This document shows positions 26,013 through 37,855 of a stretch of DNA of 64,000 bases, in pieces. This DNA is from Amblyornis subalaris (lineage: Eukaryota > Chordata > Aves > Passeriformes > Ptilonorhynchidae). The DNA is taken from the NCBI GenBank assembly GCA_018881555.1, contig JACAXG010000018.1:5703634-5767633 (forward strand). The letters are read 5' to 3'. Every line of letters begins with the position of its first letter. Positions within the stretch are counted from its first letter, which is position 1. The position numbers and the translations under genes were made by a program. The notes under the pieces are model-generated. The model did no database searches and was not told the origin of the DNA. It saw nothing but the letters and a program-made list of their open reading frames with translations.

Positions 26013-27065
26013 AGAGCATAGAACACAGCTTCACTGTATGCTCAGCTGTGCTGCTACAATTCAGATACTACATCTGTATCAGGTTCAGTTTCTAGTGTTC
26101 TTAGCTCATTTGCACATNGCCTGTGTTTCTGGTCAGATAATCATGATTTTTATCAACTGAACCATAAGGGTAGTTTGGAAGATCATGAAGTGTTACCTGA
26201 ATTTCACTGGAAGCTTTTCGTTAAGTACTCCAACTCAGAAAAAGTAATGATGTCGTCACTACTGCCAAAATTTTATCCACGACAATCTTGTTTTCTGTAT
26301 TTCAGGGGGTCTTTACAACTTTCATACAAAGCATTTTGGAGTACTTAATGGATATTAATTATTCTCTGATTACCTTATTTCATTACCCATACCAAAACTC
26401 AAGGCAAAACTTAGGTGCAGAGTGCCCCGCAACAGCTGCATACTGTTGGAGAAGCCCATGTGTTTCCATAACAAATGACNAAGTAGCAAGATGTAAGAAA
26501 TTTGCACTGGATTTCTCTGGAGTTANATCATGTGTTGGCAACTTTTTAAAAAATCAGTGTAGGTTGGCTTGTATCAGATATCCTCAGCATGAGAACAAAA
26601 TGGAAGTATTCTGCTCTTGCTATAGTTTCTGACCACTATATGTGACATTCTCTGGAGATTTTCCTTCTGAAATAAAACTGAAAACTATTTCAATATTTCC
26701 AGATATACCCAAGAGTTTTTACTCAACCTCTCGATAAAAGTGAAAGAAAACCCCCCAACAATCCATTGCTCCATTGCCATTTTTGTCATTCAGCATCAGT
26801 ACAAGGCATTGATTCAAACGCAGTATTTCTTTCCAGTTTGCTTCATACACAGTTGCCATCAGGAGACCCTTATCTGGACTCTGAGGATGGGCTGCACAAA
26901 CACTTTCACAATGCAGACTGATTCATTAAGTGCAGTTAGATACTGTTGCTGTTTACCATCTTCACTAATCAGACTAAGATTGGATTTCATGTGACTTACC
27001 TTAAATTTGTAAATGGTCATAAGGTTCTAAAGTATTCTAAAACTTTGCTTTCTTCCCAAATAGGG
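26013..27065. other. Unique DNA, no gene recognised
   Basis: Nothing recognised. The 114-codon frame at 26288-26632 contains two ambiguous codons and no domain motif. Confidence 0.55.
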
Positions 27066-27071
27066 ACTATG
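27066..27071. repeat. 5' target site duplication of solo LTR
   Basis: actatg, repeated exactly at 27631-27636 on the other side of the LTR. Confidence 0.85.
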
Positions 27072-27371
27072 NGTGGTGGTGGTTTTGCCACCTATAAGGT
27101 CTCCCCCTCTCGCCTGTGATAGTGAGGAAGGTCTCTCCCCCCAGGCTCTGTTTTTGGTACATCCCCTGTTCAGTTAGNCTGTCAATCTATGTTCCCTTTA
27201 TGGTTATGCTCTGNAAAATTCTCCGTTCCTCGGTGCTGTATTTGCCCCGTTCCCCTGCTCCTCCCCTGACCTNCCCTTATTGGTTATTTGTATTGTAATC
27301 CCACCTTTCCTCCTCCCTCTCGCCCTCGTGTAATTGGTCNTCAGTGTTTTCTCTGCCCCTTGTCTGTGCAG

Positions 27372-27379
27372 TATATAAT
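27372..27379 (+). promoter_or_regulatory. LTR TATA box
   Basis: tatataat lies about 44 bp upstream of the aataaa signal at 27423, the spacing expected of a retroviral U3/R junction. It probably drove the provirus; whether it is active now cannot be read from sequence. Confidence 0.65.
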
Positions 27380-27422
27380 CTTGTGTCACCCTGNTCTTTT
27401 GGCTCTCCTTCCCTGACCNTCC

Positions 27423-27428
27423 AATAAA
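27423..27428 (+). terminator. LTR polyadenylation signal
   Basis: aataaa in the R region of the solo LTR, with TG/CT-rich sequence downstream. Confidence 0.65.
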
Positions 27429-27630
27429 CGCCATCTTTTGGAACATCATAAGGAGAGTCTGCTTCCTGACTCTTTACCTCCGTCTTAAGGCGNGGGGTGC
27501 GCGAGTGTAAAGCCAACACGTCTGCCTGCGCGGGCGTGATAAGGCTACAGCGTGCCGCACCGAGGCGCTGCCGAAAGCAGGATCGCTCTCGGGAAGGTTG
27601 CGGCACTTTACCACNGAGCGCGCCGCAGCA

Positions 27631-27636
27631 ACTATG
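27631..27636. repeat. 3' target site duplication of solo LTR
   Basis: actatg, the exact partner of 27066-27071. Confidence 0.85.
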
Positions 27637-30600
27637 NATTGAATTTCTGACATATATAAAAGAGTTGTTCAAAAAAAGCAATTCAGAAATGTCACAATAA
27701 ACCCTTAAGAAGTAGGAAGGTACAAAAGTANTATATCAAGGAATTATTTATATGCCCCTGGTTATGTGTCAGGTATAGTTCTCTCTGCAGCCCTTTTTCA
27801 TAGTATTATTTTTCCCTATCCTGTTAACGACTTTACAGTTCCACTATATTGTGTGCTTCTTGGCATATGGGTTTTGATTTGTCATTTAAACATTACTACA
27901 TTTCATTCATTATACTGCTAATATTATGAAACACATCATTATACTCATACTGAGTGTCACAGCTTCACAAGATCAAATCTCACCAGTCTTGTGTCTGAAA
28001 ANCAGCTCTGAACGAAACCAACACAAAAAGTATTTTTCCTACTGCCCTAACCCTGCCACAAAAGGCGCTAATATGGTTCTTCTCTTTTTTCCATTCTTTC
28101 ATCCAGGGGAGAACTTTGATGTCTGGTTTCTACATTTGTCTGCTGGATTCTTTTCTGTGGCATACAGCTCAGGAAATGCCACTTCCATGCCTCTCTGGAT
28201 CCTTCTTGTCTGAAAAGCAAACAAACAAATCNAAAAAAAAAATCTTCTTAATCTTCAAAATTGCTAAATTTCAGCCCTATACAGGATTTTCCTTAATTGA
28301 ATAAATGATAATTGAATTGAATAAATTGATAAATATTTATGTATAATTTTAATGAATACTGAAGTGAACACCTAGACTTTTCACACTACGGTTGTGAAGG
28401 AAAATTCTGCTATACTACAAGTTTGTTTTCTACTGAACATACTTGTAGGATTTATGATAATTATTGTATTTTAGTTGGGTTTTTTAATTGTGCCCTTAAA
28501 ACGCCCAACTTTTTATCCATTCTGTGTTTGCATTGTCATTCCGAAATATAGTTGTGCTGCCAGTGAGTTATGAGAATTGCTATTGATGATACATACTATG
28601 TAAATACTTAATTACTTACTTACCGTGNTAATATAATGTGTTGTAAACACACTGTTACTTCACTAGAGAGAAGCTGGTGCTCCGATGCTATCTACTTAAT
28701 AGAGTGAGGAGTGTGGATTTTTTCTTTTTTTTTTTGCAACAATATGAATTTTATGAAGAATGATAGCTTTTGTAGTTATACCTATATTGCAGTGGCTACA
28801 ACTCATGTTTCCTGAACTAGCTTTACATTATCTACTGGGATAAACATGACAGTACAGCACAGAGCAGTTCAATGCTCGATGCTAGCCAGCCATCCAAATT
28901 TATACTAAAGATGAGAAGTGTTTCTTACAGTCAAAGATGAGCTCAGTGCTCTTGCTGGCACACACACGTGTATCAGCAGAATTGATACCCAACCACTTGT
29001 GAAGGTGGGCAACATGGCCTTTGGGGGCCTTTCAGGAATATGTCAGAGCCTTTCAAGGTCCTTTTCCACTATATGACTACCACCATGTGNAAGGAGTGGG
29101 TTAATGTAATTGAATCTGAAGTTATTAAACTGATTGAAAAATCTTGANGTTTGAAAAATAATACCTCTGAGGCTTTCTTTTTGGGGTGGAGGGGCTCTGC
29201 CATTTCACTTCAGTCTGCAGTCCTACAGGTTTCTGTAGGAGGAAATAACAGCAGAAACTCACAGTCAAACTGAGTAATAACTCTGAGAAAATTGAATAAG
29301 TAAATGGAGTAATGAAGTGAAAAGAAACATACAGTCCCTTTTCCAGACTAATAAAAGTCTGACAGTCCTGTTGTAAGTGTTGAAAGCAAGTATAGTACCA
29401 GATAGAAAGAGATGGAAAAGTTAAAGGAGAAAGCTCCAGTGACATTTTAACCTGTTGACCTCCATCAACTAGCAATCACCTCAGAATTTAGCCTCCACCC
29501 CAGAAAATTTTTCTAGAGAGATGGAAGGCCCATTCCTCTTCCTTGTGGTTAAACCACAGGAAGGAGCATGAACAGATCAAAATGCTGAGAGATCATGTCC
29601 GCTGTCCCATTTGGGTCAGTTCTTCCCCCAGCCTGTTCAGGTTGATGGCTGCTGCTTGCTTTGCACTGGTAGAATGAGTGACAGTGTGGAAGAAGTTGAA
29701 CCTCCCATGTCGGTCATCAGATGGACTGAGAAACCTTACAAGGCTTCATTTGGAACTGTNTCCCAGCTGCTTAGCCCAGTCTATAGCAAAGATGCAAGTG
29801 CTGGAACAGAAAGGCAGGATTTCAACTTCTCTGTGTATGCTATGTTAGAGCAGACATTGTCTGACTTGCAGTGCCTGGCTTGGGCATACATCTCTTACAA
29901 GGTAGCTGAGAAACAAGGCCTTTCATATGTAGCAATTGTTTTGTCTTTCAAGACCCATATGTAAAGATTGCTTATTGTGGGAATGCAAAGTATTTCAAAT
30001 GTTATTTGTGAAAAATGTTGCAATTGAGTTTATTTCAGTATTTCTGACATTCTTGCAAGCAATATTGAATAGGTCCTTGTGCAGGCAAATCTAGACAAAA
30101 CATGTGGTCTAAACAGATTCTTCTGCAAACAACTCCTGGAGTCATCATGATTTGCTGTACTTCAGCTTTCAGTAAACTGCATGAATTGAAAGTGCTCAGC
30201 CCTACTCAGGNTTATGGCCAATAACTGAAGAATAATCATATGAAGATGCATGTCACTATATCCATCCCATAATTAATAACATTCAGATGACCTCAGTCAC
30301 TTCCTTTAATGAGTGATTTAACATCCCAAGCACTTTCAACCATTTAGCATTTGAAATATGTTAATGTTCTGAACATTTTATGGTAGAATAACATTTGAAT
30401 AATTTACCGTAAATATTTTTCAAAAATTTTATTGTTGTTATGAAATCTGGCGCGGCCCATTTTCTTCATCATATTGCCTAAAACTGCAGCTGCATATCAC
30501 AAACAAAAAAGGATTAAAGCTAGAGTAGCATATTTCTGAATTTGCATGTAATCTGTTTCACTTGCTGTCAGACACCAAGCAGCTGGTATGTCTTTTGGGA

Positions 30601-31288
30601 CAGGTGTACAATTTCCTTTTAAACAAACATGCAGACTAAAGTGCTAGAATTTGTTTATTCAGTAATTTATGTCGACACCTCGACACTGCAGTACTTACTG
30701 TATGTCTGAAAAACAAACTATGAACAAACTATTGATGAAACCTATAGACTCCCTGCATGTTAAATACTGTTTCCAGTTTCCAATGAGTGCAAAGGTAAAT
30801 TAAAAATGTTTCAGATCTAATAGGTTTATGCTCTTTATCATGATGCTCTGATGGACTGCTGACAGAAACCTTGGCCTGCCAAAAAAAATGTGTCATGAAA
30901 AATACTTTGTCAGAAACCTGGAAAATTCAAGCCTAGAGTCACAAAGGTGACATGGTAGAACTAAATCCTACTATAGGAGATAGAANAGGTAGTGAGCTCT
31001 TATAGTGAGCTCACACATAAATGGATTTCTTTTAACAAATGAAAGAGTGAGAAATTATACATCTACACAAGAGGGAGATAGTTGCAGTCTTCAGNCACAC
31101 AAAATGGAAGATATGTCTATAGGTTTTGACACTTGAGGCTAATATGATACTTATGCAGTGTGTCATTCCACCACACTACAAAATGCCAAGAGAAAACTGA
31201 GGAATTATTTTTCTTCAGTGATTCCTTACAGTTATTGACTTAATTTACTAAACATATATAGTTTCCTAAAGAAAGGAAAACAATGTCT
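27637..31288. other. AT-rich DNA, no gene recognised
   Basis: No gene or clear repeat. A T-rich run lies at about 28718-28735. A 117-codon plus frame at 29611-29964 carries one ambiguous codon and no recognisable domain. Around 29000-29090 a few words ('ttcaaggtccttttccacta') recall a CR1 tail, but too little aligns to call it. Confidence 0.5.
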
Positions 31289-31902
31289 ATCATAGAATCA
31301 TAGAAACGTATAATGGCTTGGATTGGAAAGGATCTTAAACATCATCTAATTCCAATCTTCATGCTGTGGTCAAGGACAGCTTTCACAAGACNAGGTTGCT
31401 CAGAGCACCATCCAGTCTGGTCTTGAACACTTCGAGAGATGGGGCATCCACACCTTGTCTGGACAACCTTTTCCGATGCCTTACCACCCTCACAGCAAAA
31501 AATTTCTTCCTGATATCCAATCTAAACCCACTCTCGTTCAGTTTAAACCCATTTCCCCTTGTCCTGTCATTACATGGTCTTGTAAAAAGTCTTTCNCATC
31601 TTTCTTAAAGGCTCCCTTCAGGTACTGGAAGGCCACATTTAGGTCAGCCTGAGGCCTTCTCTTCTCCAGACTGAACAATCCCAGTTCTCCCAGCCTTTCC
31701 CCATAGGAGAGATGCTCCGTCCCTCTGATCATCTTCATGGCCCTCTTCTGAACTCACGCCAACAGGTCCATGTCTTTCCTGTGCCNGAAACCCCAGTAGT
31801 GGATGCAGCACTGCAGGTCNGATCTCACCAGAGGGGAGTAGAGAGACAGAATCACCTTCCTTGACCTGCTGTCCACTCCGCTTTGGATGCAGCCCAGGAT
31901 AG
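31289..31902 (-). mobile_element. CR1 LINE, 614-bp 3' portion with pol C-terminus
   Basis: The plus strand opens with 'atcatagaatcatagaaacg', then 'tggattggaaaggatc', and runs through 'agtctggtcttgaacacttc', 'tttcttcctgatatccaatc', 'ctcttctccagactgaacaa' and 'agcactgcaggt' to 'gcagcccaggatagg'. All are standard reverse-complement CR1 landmarks in order. On the minus strand, residues such as [18 protein letters not shown] (within 31538-31738) belong to the C-terminal end of the CR1 ORF2 polyprotein. The frame is broken and the 5' part is absent, so this is a dead, 5'-truncated copy. It is the longest minus-strand avian CR1 here. Confidence 0.97.
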
Positions 31903-33371
31903 GTCCTTAAAGAAACAAAAACAATACAGAAATGAATTGTTATTNTGTAAGAAGCTGAAACTTCGTATGTTTTGGTAAAAGAATACTGCAGCTCCTTTGG
32001 GGGAAAATTTATGGCACAGAGATATCTTCCATTTCGTGTGCTGAAATATTTCTCTTTTAAATGATACACAGCTGCTTAAAATTGAGAATAGACTGACCAA
32101 TGATGATCTGTATTGTGTCAATTAATTGTTTTAATGTTCTCTCTTTGTTTTCCTGCATTTTTGCATATACCAGGCTGTCTTTAGCTAATGAATGGGTGTA
32201 TGAGGAAGTGTTGGACAGAAGAAGGGAGGCAGTGCAAATGAATGCTGAATGCTTTAGAGCCATTTTACTTGTTCAGTCTGTCCTGCTACATATCAGGCCA
32301 TAAAGTTACATTCATTGTTTGCATCCACAATGTGAAGTGAATGAGAATATTTTTTTTATTTCTTGGTACTTTTCAGAACAGAATCCTACTTTTGTTGAAA
32401 GTCCTAACCTATGGCAAAATTTTTGCAGTCAGTTCATAAGCTCTTCCAGGATCTAGATTGGAAATTTTCAAATCTATTGACTTAAACTAATTATTGAAAT
32501 GTTTTTTTGTGTTTGGCAGATTAGATAGTCCTCACATATTAATGTGATCAGCATGAAGAGTCTTCCTTGATAAAAACATTTTTCCCTAAAGGCTTTCCCT
32601 GATGAAGCAGGCCAATTCTAATGTGGCTTCACACATAGAGTGATGTATCAATGTTTGAAGATCAAAAAGAGATAAGAATCCTTGGTTCCTGCCACTTCTT
32701 CCCATTCTAGGTGGTGAAATGAGAACAAGAACCAAACAGAATCTTACCTATTTAAGGAGGCAGTAGATATTAAGGACTTGACACTTATAACATACAGTCT
32801 TGTTCCTATACATTTTTGACAGTGGGAGTGTCATTTAGGCATTTTTGCTGATGGGTGAATATGTAAGCCTATCACATTTTATGAGTTTGCTGATTGTCCA
32901 CACAAAATAAACGTACTTTTGCTTAGGCACAAATGCAAATAGAGTTGAAACTGAGTATCAGAATTTAGAAGGGAATTAAGACATTGTGGGCATGAAAGAA
33001 AAGTTTCATGATTCTCTGTTTAGGTGACTCTGTGAAGAAAGAGCTTTATTTTGGCAAAAAAAACTGCCACCAAAACCAACCAATCAACCAAAAAAATCCC
33101 ACCAAAACCAGCCAATCCAATGCCAGAAAATTTCATATTTTGTTCATGGTACTCGCCTGACATTTCCTTTCTGATCCATAAAACCAGGCTAACTATAATC
33201 AACCAAATTTGGGTGCTCTACCACAATGAAATAAGATTCAAGGCCTGAAGATGAGATTTAAGATTCCTGTGATTTTTACAGACTTTGTCTTATAAATTAG
33301 TAAGATGGGTTTGTTTTCATTTAGAGCCATTTTCTTTTACAATTTTTTTGTCTTGTGTCATATTCAGGTGT
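31903..33371. other. AT-rich DNA with an A/C-rich patch
   Basis: No gene recognised. About 33053-33125 is A/C-rich low-complexity sequence built from 'accaaaacca' and 'ccaatc' words. Confidence 0.55.
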
Positions 33372-33376
33372 GTTCC

Positions 33377-33953
33377 TGTAGTGGTTTGACCTTGGCTGNG
33401 TGCCAGGTGCCCACTAAGCTGCTCTATCACTTCCTTTCCCAGTGGGACAGGGGCGCGAATAAGATGAAAAAATAACCAGTGGGTTGAGACAAGACAGTTT
33501 ATTAAAGCGACAGAAAGAAACGAGCAAAGATCTGCCTGCACATAAGCAAAAAGGGAAAAAAAAAGTCAATCTCTACTGCCCATCGGTGAGTGATGTTCGG
33601 GCACTTCCCGGGAAGCGGGGCTTCAGCATGCATAGTGGTTGCTCCGGAAGGCAAACATTACAGGATAATGGATGCCCCTCCTGCTCCTCATCTCTCTCTT
33701 AGCTTTTATATCTGAGCTGACGTCATATGGTATGGAATATCCCTTTGGTTAACTTGGATCAGCTGGCCTGGTTGTCTCTCCTCCCAGGATCTTGCCCACT
33801 CCCAAGCCGTTGATGGGGGAAGGAATGTTAGAGGGACAGTGCTGCTCAGCAGTAGCCCAAACGCTGCTGTGTTATCAACACCCTTTCCAGCTCCCAGTGC
33901 AAAGCACAGCACTGGGAGGGCTGCTGAACTCTACCTCAGTCAGACCCAATACA
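33377..33953 (-). mobile_element. ERVL-like solo LTR, copy a
   Basis: The 577-bp segment starts 'tgtagtggtttgacc' and ends 'acccaataca', so it has TG and CA ends. It is flanked by gttcc (33372-33376) and gtccc (33954-33958), a 5-bp duplication with one mismatch. Reverse-strand signals give the orientation: TATA as 'ttttata' (about 33704-33710 on plus) upstream in the minus sense of a TTTATT (33498-33503, reverse of AATAAA). The internal phrase 'tgacgtcatatggtatggaa' with 'tatccctttgg' is characteristic of a widespread avian ERVL-type LTR. No internal viral genes flank it. It still carries CpG sites such as tgacgtca. Confidence 0.88.
33498..33503 (-). terminator. Polyadenylation signal in LTR copy a
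   Basis: TTTATT on plus, which is AATAAA on the minus strand, in the R region of the LTR. Confidence 0.55.
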
Positions 33954-33958
33954 GTCCC

Positions 33959-36729
33959 AAAAACTCTTACAAAAGAGAGAAAGTCAATTAATATTTTATC
34001 ATCAGATGGCTGCTCTCTGAATATAAAACATTGCACAGAAGACAAGTAAACTAGGTAGGAAACAGAAACTGTTTCTTTTCATAGTGTTATAGGTGAAGTT
34101 GCAAATTAAGTGAGAAGTCTAACTACATGATTATATTCAGATGCTAAGCAAACAGACTTTAAGTCCTTTGTATTGTGTTTGAAAACCCCCTAAACCTGTT
34201 TCCCAGATCCCAAGACAAAGAGGTATGATATATGTCCAACAGTGTGATTTTGCTGGCAATAAAAGTACTAATAATGAAGTTCCTGCACATGGTGAATCCA
34301 AGATCACTGGAGATGCTTTCAGCTTACTTTTCTGTGTGCTGAAGATATGTAATGAAACATACAGAAAAAATAATCTCTCTTTAATCACTGAATTACAACT
34401 ACACATANGAAAAGTGCCAAATGTTTTCACCACCGGAGAATGTCTTTGATTTGTCTACTGGATGATGTAGCTTTAGCCATGTCAGCTCCCCACTTTAAAC
34501 AGCAAACGTACTTGGACCTGACCACCTGGAACATCTCTTTGGGAGGGAATATCTATTTGGCTCTTGCACTTCTCAGACACTTGTTAAAAATCTAGGTATT
34601 ATTTACAGACTATAAATGTTCTACTCCGAAGCAGATATTTCTTCAAAATCTTAAATGATATCGATCTGAAAGAATAAGGGAAATCCATGATTAAGGCTGT
34701 CGTCTCATCCTTGTATTGTTATTCTCTGTAGAAGGATTAGTAGGGTTTGAGAAGAATGTCTATATATGATGCTAAGCATATCCTGTGGGACATATGCAGA
34801 AATATTCCTGAAAGCCAAGAATACTCCCCAGGAAATTTGATTGTGCACTTGCAGTAGACTCAAGGGCCTCCAAAGGCTCTGTGTTTTAGCTTACGACACT
34901 GCATGAGGGGGCAGTTTCTGAAGTACTGGAATGTGACATGTGTCAAATATTTAGATGTGGGGTTACTCACACATGCATCTGAAATGGAACCTAGCCAAGA
35001 GGTGATTTTCCACTTTCTATTAGTAATTGCTTTAAATAGTAATTCAGGATTAAAACAAACAAGAAAATACAAACGGTAGCTCAGCCTACACCAACTAATT
35101 ACCTTATTGACATGCTGTGTATGAACATGCTATGATCTGACCCCACCATTTGCCCCATGTGCTAGTTTCACTGTGTCCAAAATGTCAGGGAAACATATCT
35201 TCTGAAAGATTGTTTTGTTTTCTTATGCCTGTGGACAAAAGCAGTACTTGAGAGAGAAAGTGAGATTGAGGTGTTATCATCTACAAGTACTTCAAAATTT
35301 CTAGAGTTGTGGTAGTGATTCCAGCTAAATAAAGCAACAATTTCCAGTTGTCATCTACATTTTCTTGGGAGAAAAACAGTTTATTTTCAAGTTTAGAATT
35401 TTCACATCTGTTTTCTTGTTGAAAGAGAATTTTTTTTAAAAGTCTGATGTTTCAAAAATTAACATGGTAAGCAATCTACCATTATACAGTGTGCTGGTAA
35501 ACTTTTCCCATTAGTTCTGTTGTTCAGCCAGAAAGCTGCATTTCTTCATCCATCATGAGGGCAGAGTTGAGGTTAGGTCAAACAGTGCGTGCAAAGTGTT
35601 TTTCAGCTGTTGTTTAAGCAAGCTTTAGCTATTTCTGCAGCTGATTTAGAGTTCTTTGATCTGTCTCATTCACTATAAATATAGAGAAGACGTAACCATG
35701 ATCAAGGCTACAAACAAAATATACTGACCTTAGTTACCTCTGGGCTAAAATAATGATGGGAGACAGGAAAGGAAAGAAAGCAGGAACAATGAATCAAAGT
35801 AGAAAGTATCTGATTCCTCACTTACTTATACCAGCTTGTTCCAATGGATTCCACCTAATTCAGTAAATTTACTTCTGATTTACAGTGGTGAGAGAGTAAA
35901 AGCAAGCTTCATATAATCGCAAAGAAAACTAAAAGGAGACGTGATTAATGTTCTGCATTTCTCATGTACCAAAAATAAGTTAGATTAAATATATTACAGT
36001 AGATTGGACCAAGGAAATGTTTGGATAAAAGGCTTCTTCATGTAACCCAACATCTATACAATAATGTGTGTTTTAGTGAAAAATACTCTTGTGTGAGCAC
36101 TGAGCCCTTTCATTGTCCTCTGCAGTGCTCATTGCCATTCACTGTCAGAGAATAGTCCAGCACAGTGGTAAATTTTTAACATGAAAATTTTACTTTCTTC
36201 TATTTCTCCATGCAGTTTTTCATTCCTGAAACTAATTTGCTCATGTTACTATGTTTCACCAAAGAGGCAAAATTTTCTTTGATTGGAAAAGTACTTTTTA
36301 TAGCTTTGGGGTGTCTGGCAATAAATATTGGGAAAGAAGTTGAATTAAAGACCCAGTCCCCTTTCAGAAAATGGAAAAAAACCCAACAACATAAGTTTGA
36401 AAAGATCAGAAACATATTTGAAATTCATCAGGCTCTATTAGTNTAGAAATCAATGATCTGAAATCAAGTCTCTTCTAATGCAGTTGACTTTTTTTATACC
36501 GTACATGAGCTGTTCTGATCTTGTGGGAAGGTGCAAGGGCTCACAATTTTCTATTCAGTCCATTTCATGCCATCCAGTCACTAGTGTGGTTCTTTTGGTT
36601 TCCTTCCTTTTGTATCTCATTCTAGATGGGGCACATTCCTCTTCCTTCAATGCTAACAGTTTTTTCTAACACTGTTTTCCCTTCTTGTTCAAGACTTTCT
36701 CCTTTATATTCACGTGACTTTCTACTCTG
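33959..36729. other. AT-rich DNA, no gene recognised
   Basis: About 2.8 kb without a known repeat or convincing exon. The open frames are short and motif-free. Confidence 0.55.
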
Positions 36730-37266
36730 CATTGGTGTGGCCTAACTTGAGTCCTGTGTGCAGTTTGGGGCACAATAATATAAGAAGGAAATAAACCTAT
36801 TAGAGATTGTCCAAAGGAGGGCAATGAAGATGGTAAAGGGTCTGGAGGGGAAGTCGTATGAGGAGTGGCTGAGCTCGCTTGGTCTGTTCAGCCTGGAGAA
36901 GAGGAGACTGAGGGGAGACCTCATTGCAGTCCACAGCTTCCTCTTGAGGGGAAGAGGAGGGGCAGGCACTCATCTCTTCTCTGTGGTGACCAGGGTCAGA
37001 ATCCGAGGGAATGGCCTGAAGTTGTGTCAGGGGAGGTTTACACTGGATATTANGAAAATGTTCTTCAGCCAGAGGGTGGTTGGACACAGGAACAGGCTCC
37101 CCAGGGAAGTGGTCACTGCACCTAGCCTGGCAGAGTTCAAGAAGTATTTGGATAATGCTCTCAGGCCCAGGATGTGATCCTTGGGGTAGTCCTGTGCAGC
37201 GTCAGGAGTTGGACTTCGATGATTTTTGTGGGTCCATTCCAACTCAGAATATTCTATGATTCTGTG
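36730..37266 (+). mobile_element. CR1 LINE, 537-bp 3' portion with ORF2 C-terminus
   Basis: The plus strand begins near 'cattggtgtggcc', runs through 'ctgtgtgcagtttggggca', and ends 'cattccaactcagaatattc' plus 'tatgattctgtg', the CR1 sense 3' terminus. Between 36824 and 37177 a single frame of 117 codons stays open (one ambiguous codon) and encodes the recognisable C-terminus of CR1 ORF2. It includes [18 protein letters not shown], then RGNGLKL, then NRLPREVV followed by PSLAEFKKYLD. The upstream endonuclease and most of the reverse transcriptase are missing, so it is 5'-truncated and immobile. It lies on the opposite strand to the copy at 31.3 kb. Confidence 0.96.
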
Positions 37267-37339
37267 CTTCTATGGCCTCTATACCAAGACTCCTACAAGA
37301 GCCATGTTTATGCATTACAGAAATCCCTTTAAAAGACAT

Positions 37340-37855
37340 TGTTGTGGTTTAACCCCAGCCAACAACTAAGTCCCATGCAGCCACTTGCTCCCCCACGGTG
37401 GGATAGACAAGAGAATCAGAAGGGTAAAAATATGGAAACTCATAGGTTGAAATACAGACAGTTTAATAGGTAAAGCAAAAGCTGCACACAAAAGCAAAGC
37501 ACAGCAAGGCAAGGAATTAATTCGCCACTTCCCAAGGGCAGGCTGGTGATAAGCCATCTCCAGGAGAGTGGGGCTCCAGCATATGTAATGGTTACTTGGG
37601 AAGTCAAATGCTGTCACTCTAAATGTGTTCCTCCCTCTTCTTCTTCTTCTTCTTCCTCCAGTTTTATATGCTGAGCATGATGCCATGGGGTATGGCGTAC
37701 ATCTTGGCTCAGTTGGGGTCAGTTGTCCTGGCTGTGTCCCCTCCCAGCTCATTGTGAGCCCCAAGACTCCTTAGTGGTGAAGTTGGAACAGAAAATACGT
37801 AGGATTGTGAGATAATTATAATCTGATTAATAACAACACTGTGTTAAGCACCCCC
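37340..37855 (-). mobile_element. ERVL-like LTR, copy b, U3 end degraded
   Basis: It starts 'tgttgtggtttaacccc', the same family start as copies a and c. Minus-strand signals are TATA ('ttttatatg' at about 37662-37670 on plus) and a variant poly(A) signal ('tttaat', ATTAAA on minus) near 37460. The high-coordinate end, which is the 5' part of U3, decays after about 37800. Words such as 'aacactgtgttaagcac' (about 37832-37848) suggest it reaches about 37855. No matching target duplication is found, so the outer edge is approximate. A (TTC)n expansion sits inside at about 37635-37656. Confidence 0.85.
37635..37656. repeat. (TTC)n microsatellite within LTR copy b
   Basis: About seven TTC units, a length expansion of a pyrimidine-rich part of the LTR. 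Confidence 0.85.

Larger units (their letters stand above)
27072..27630 (+). mobile_element. Solo LTR of an endogenous retrovirus, 6-bp TSD
   Basis: The 559-bp element is bounded by a perfect 6-bp direct repeat, actatg (27066-27071 and 27631-27636). It ends in CA, and its first two bases are N followed by G, consistent with the canonical TG. Inside are a TATA box (tatataat, 27372-27379), a polyadenylation signal aataaa (27423-27428) and a CpG-rich U5-like end (about 27485-27630). This order fixes the plus orientation. Flanking DNA shows no gag, pol or env, so the element is a solo LTR, the usual product of recombination between two LTRs of a provirus. A 6-bp duplication fits alpha/beta-like (ERVK-type) viruses. 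Nine ambiguous bases lie inside it, far denser than elsewhere. Confidence 0.9.

Noticed and set aside
29000..29090. Possible CR1 tail ('ttcaaggtccttttccacta')
   Set aside because: Only a few words match and the terminal short repeat is absent.
29611..29964. 117-codon plus-strand frame
   Set aside because: Contains an ambiguous codon, lacks known domains, and has no supporting splice or polyadenylation signals.
37366..37764. 132-codon minus-strand frame and similar frames at 33706-33912 and 48521-48742
   Set aside because: These are translations of the ERVL-like LTR, which is non-coding; the shared words reflect shared repeat ancestry.
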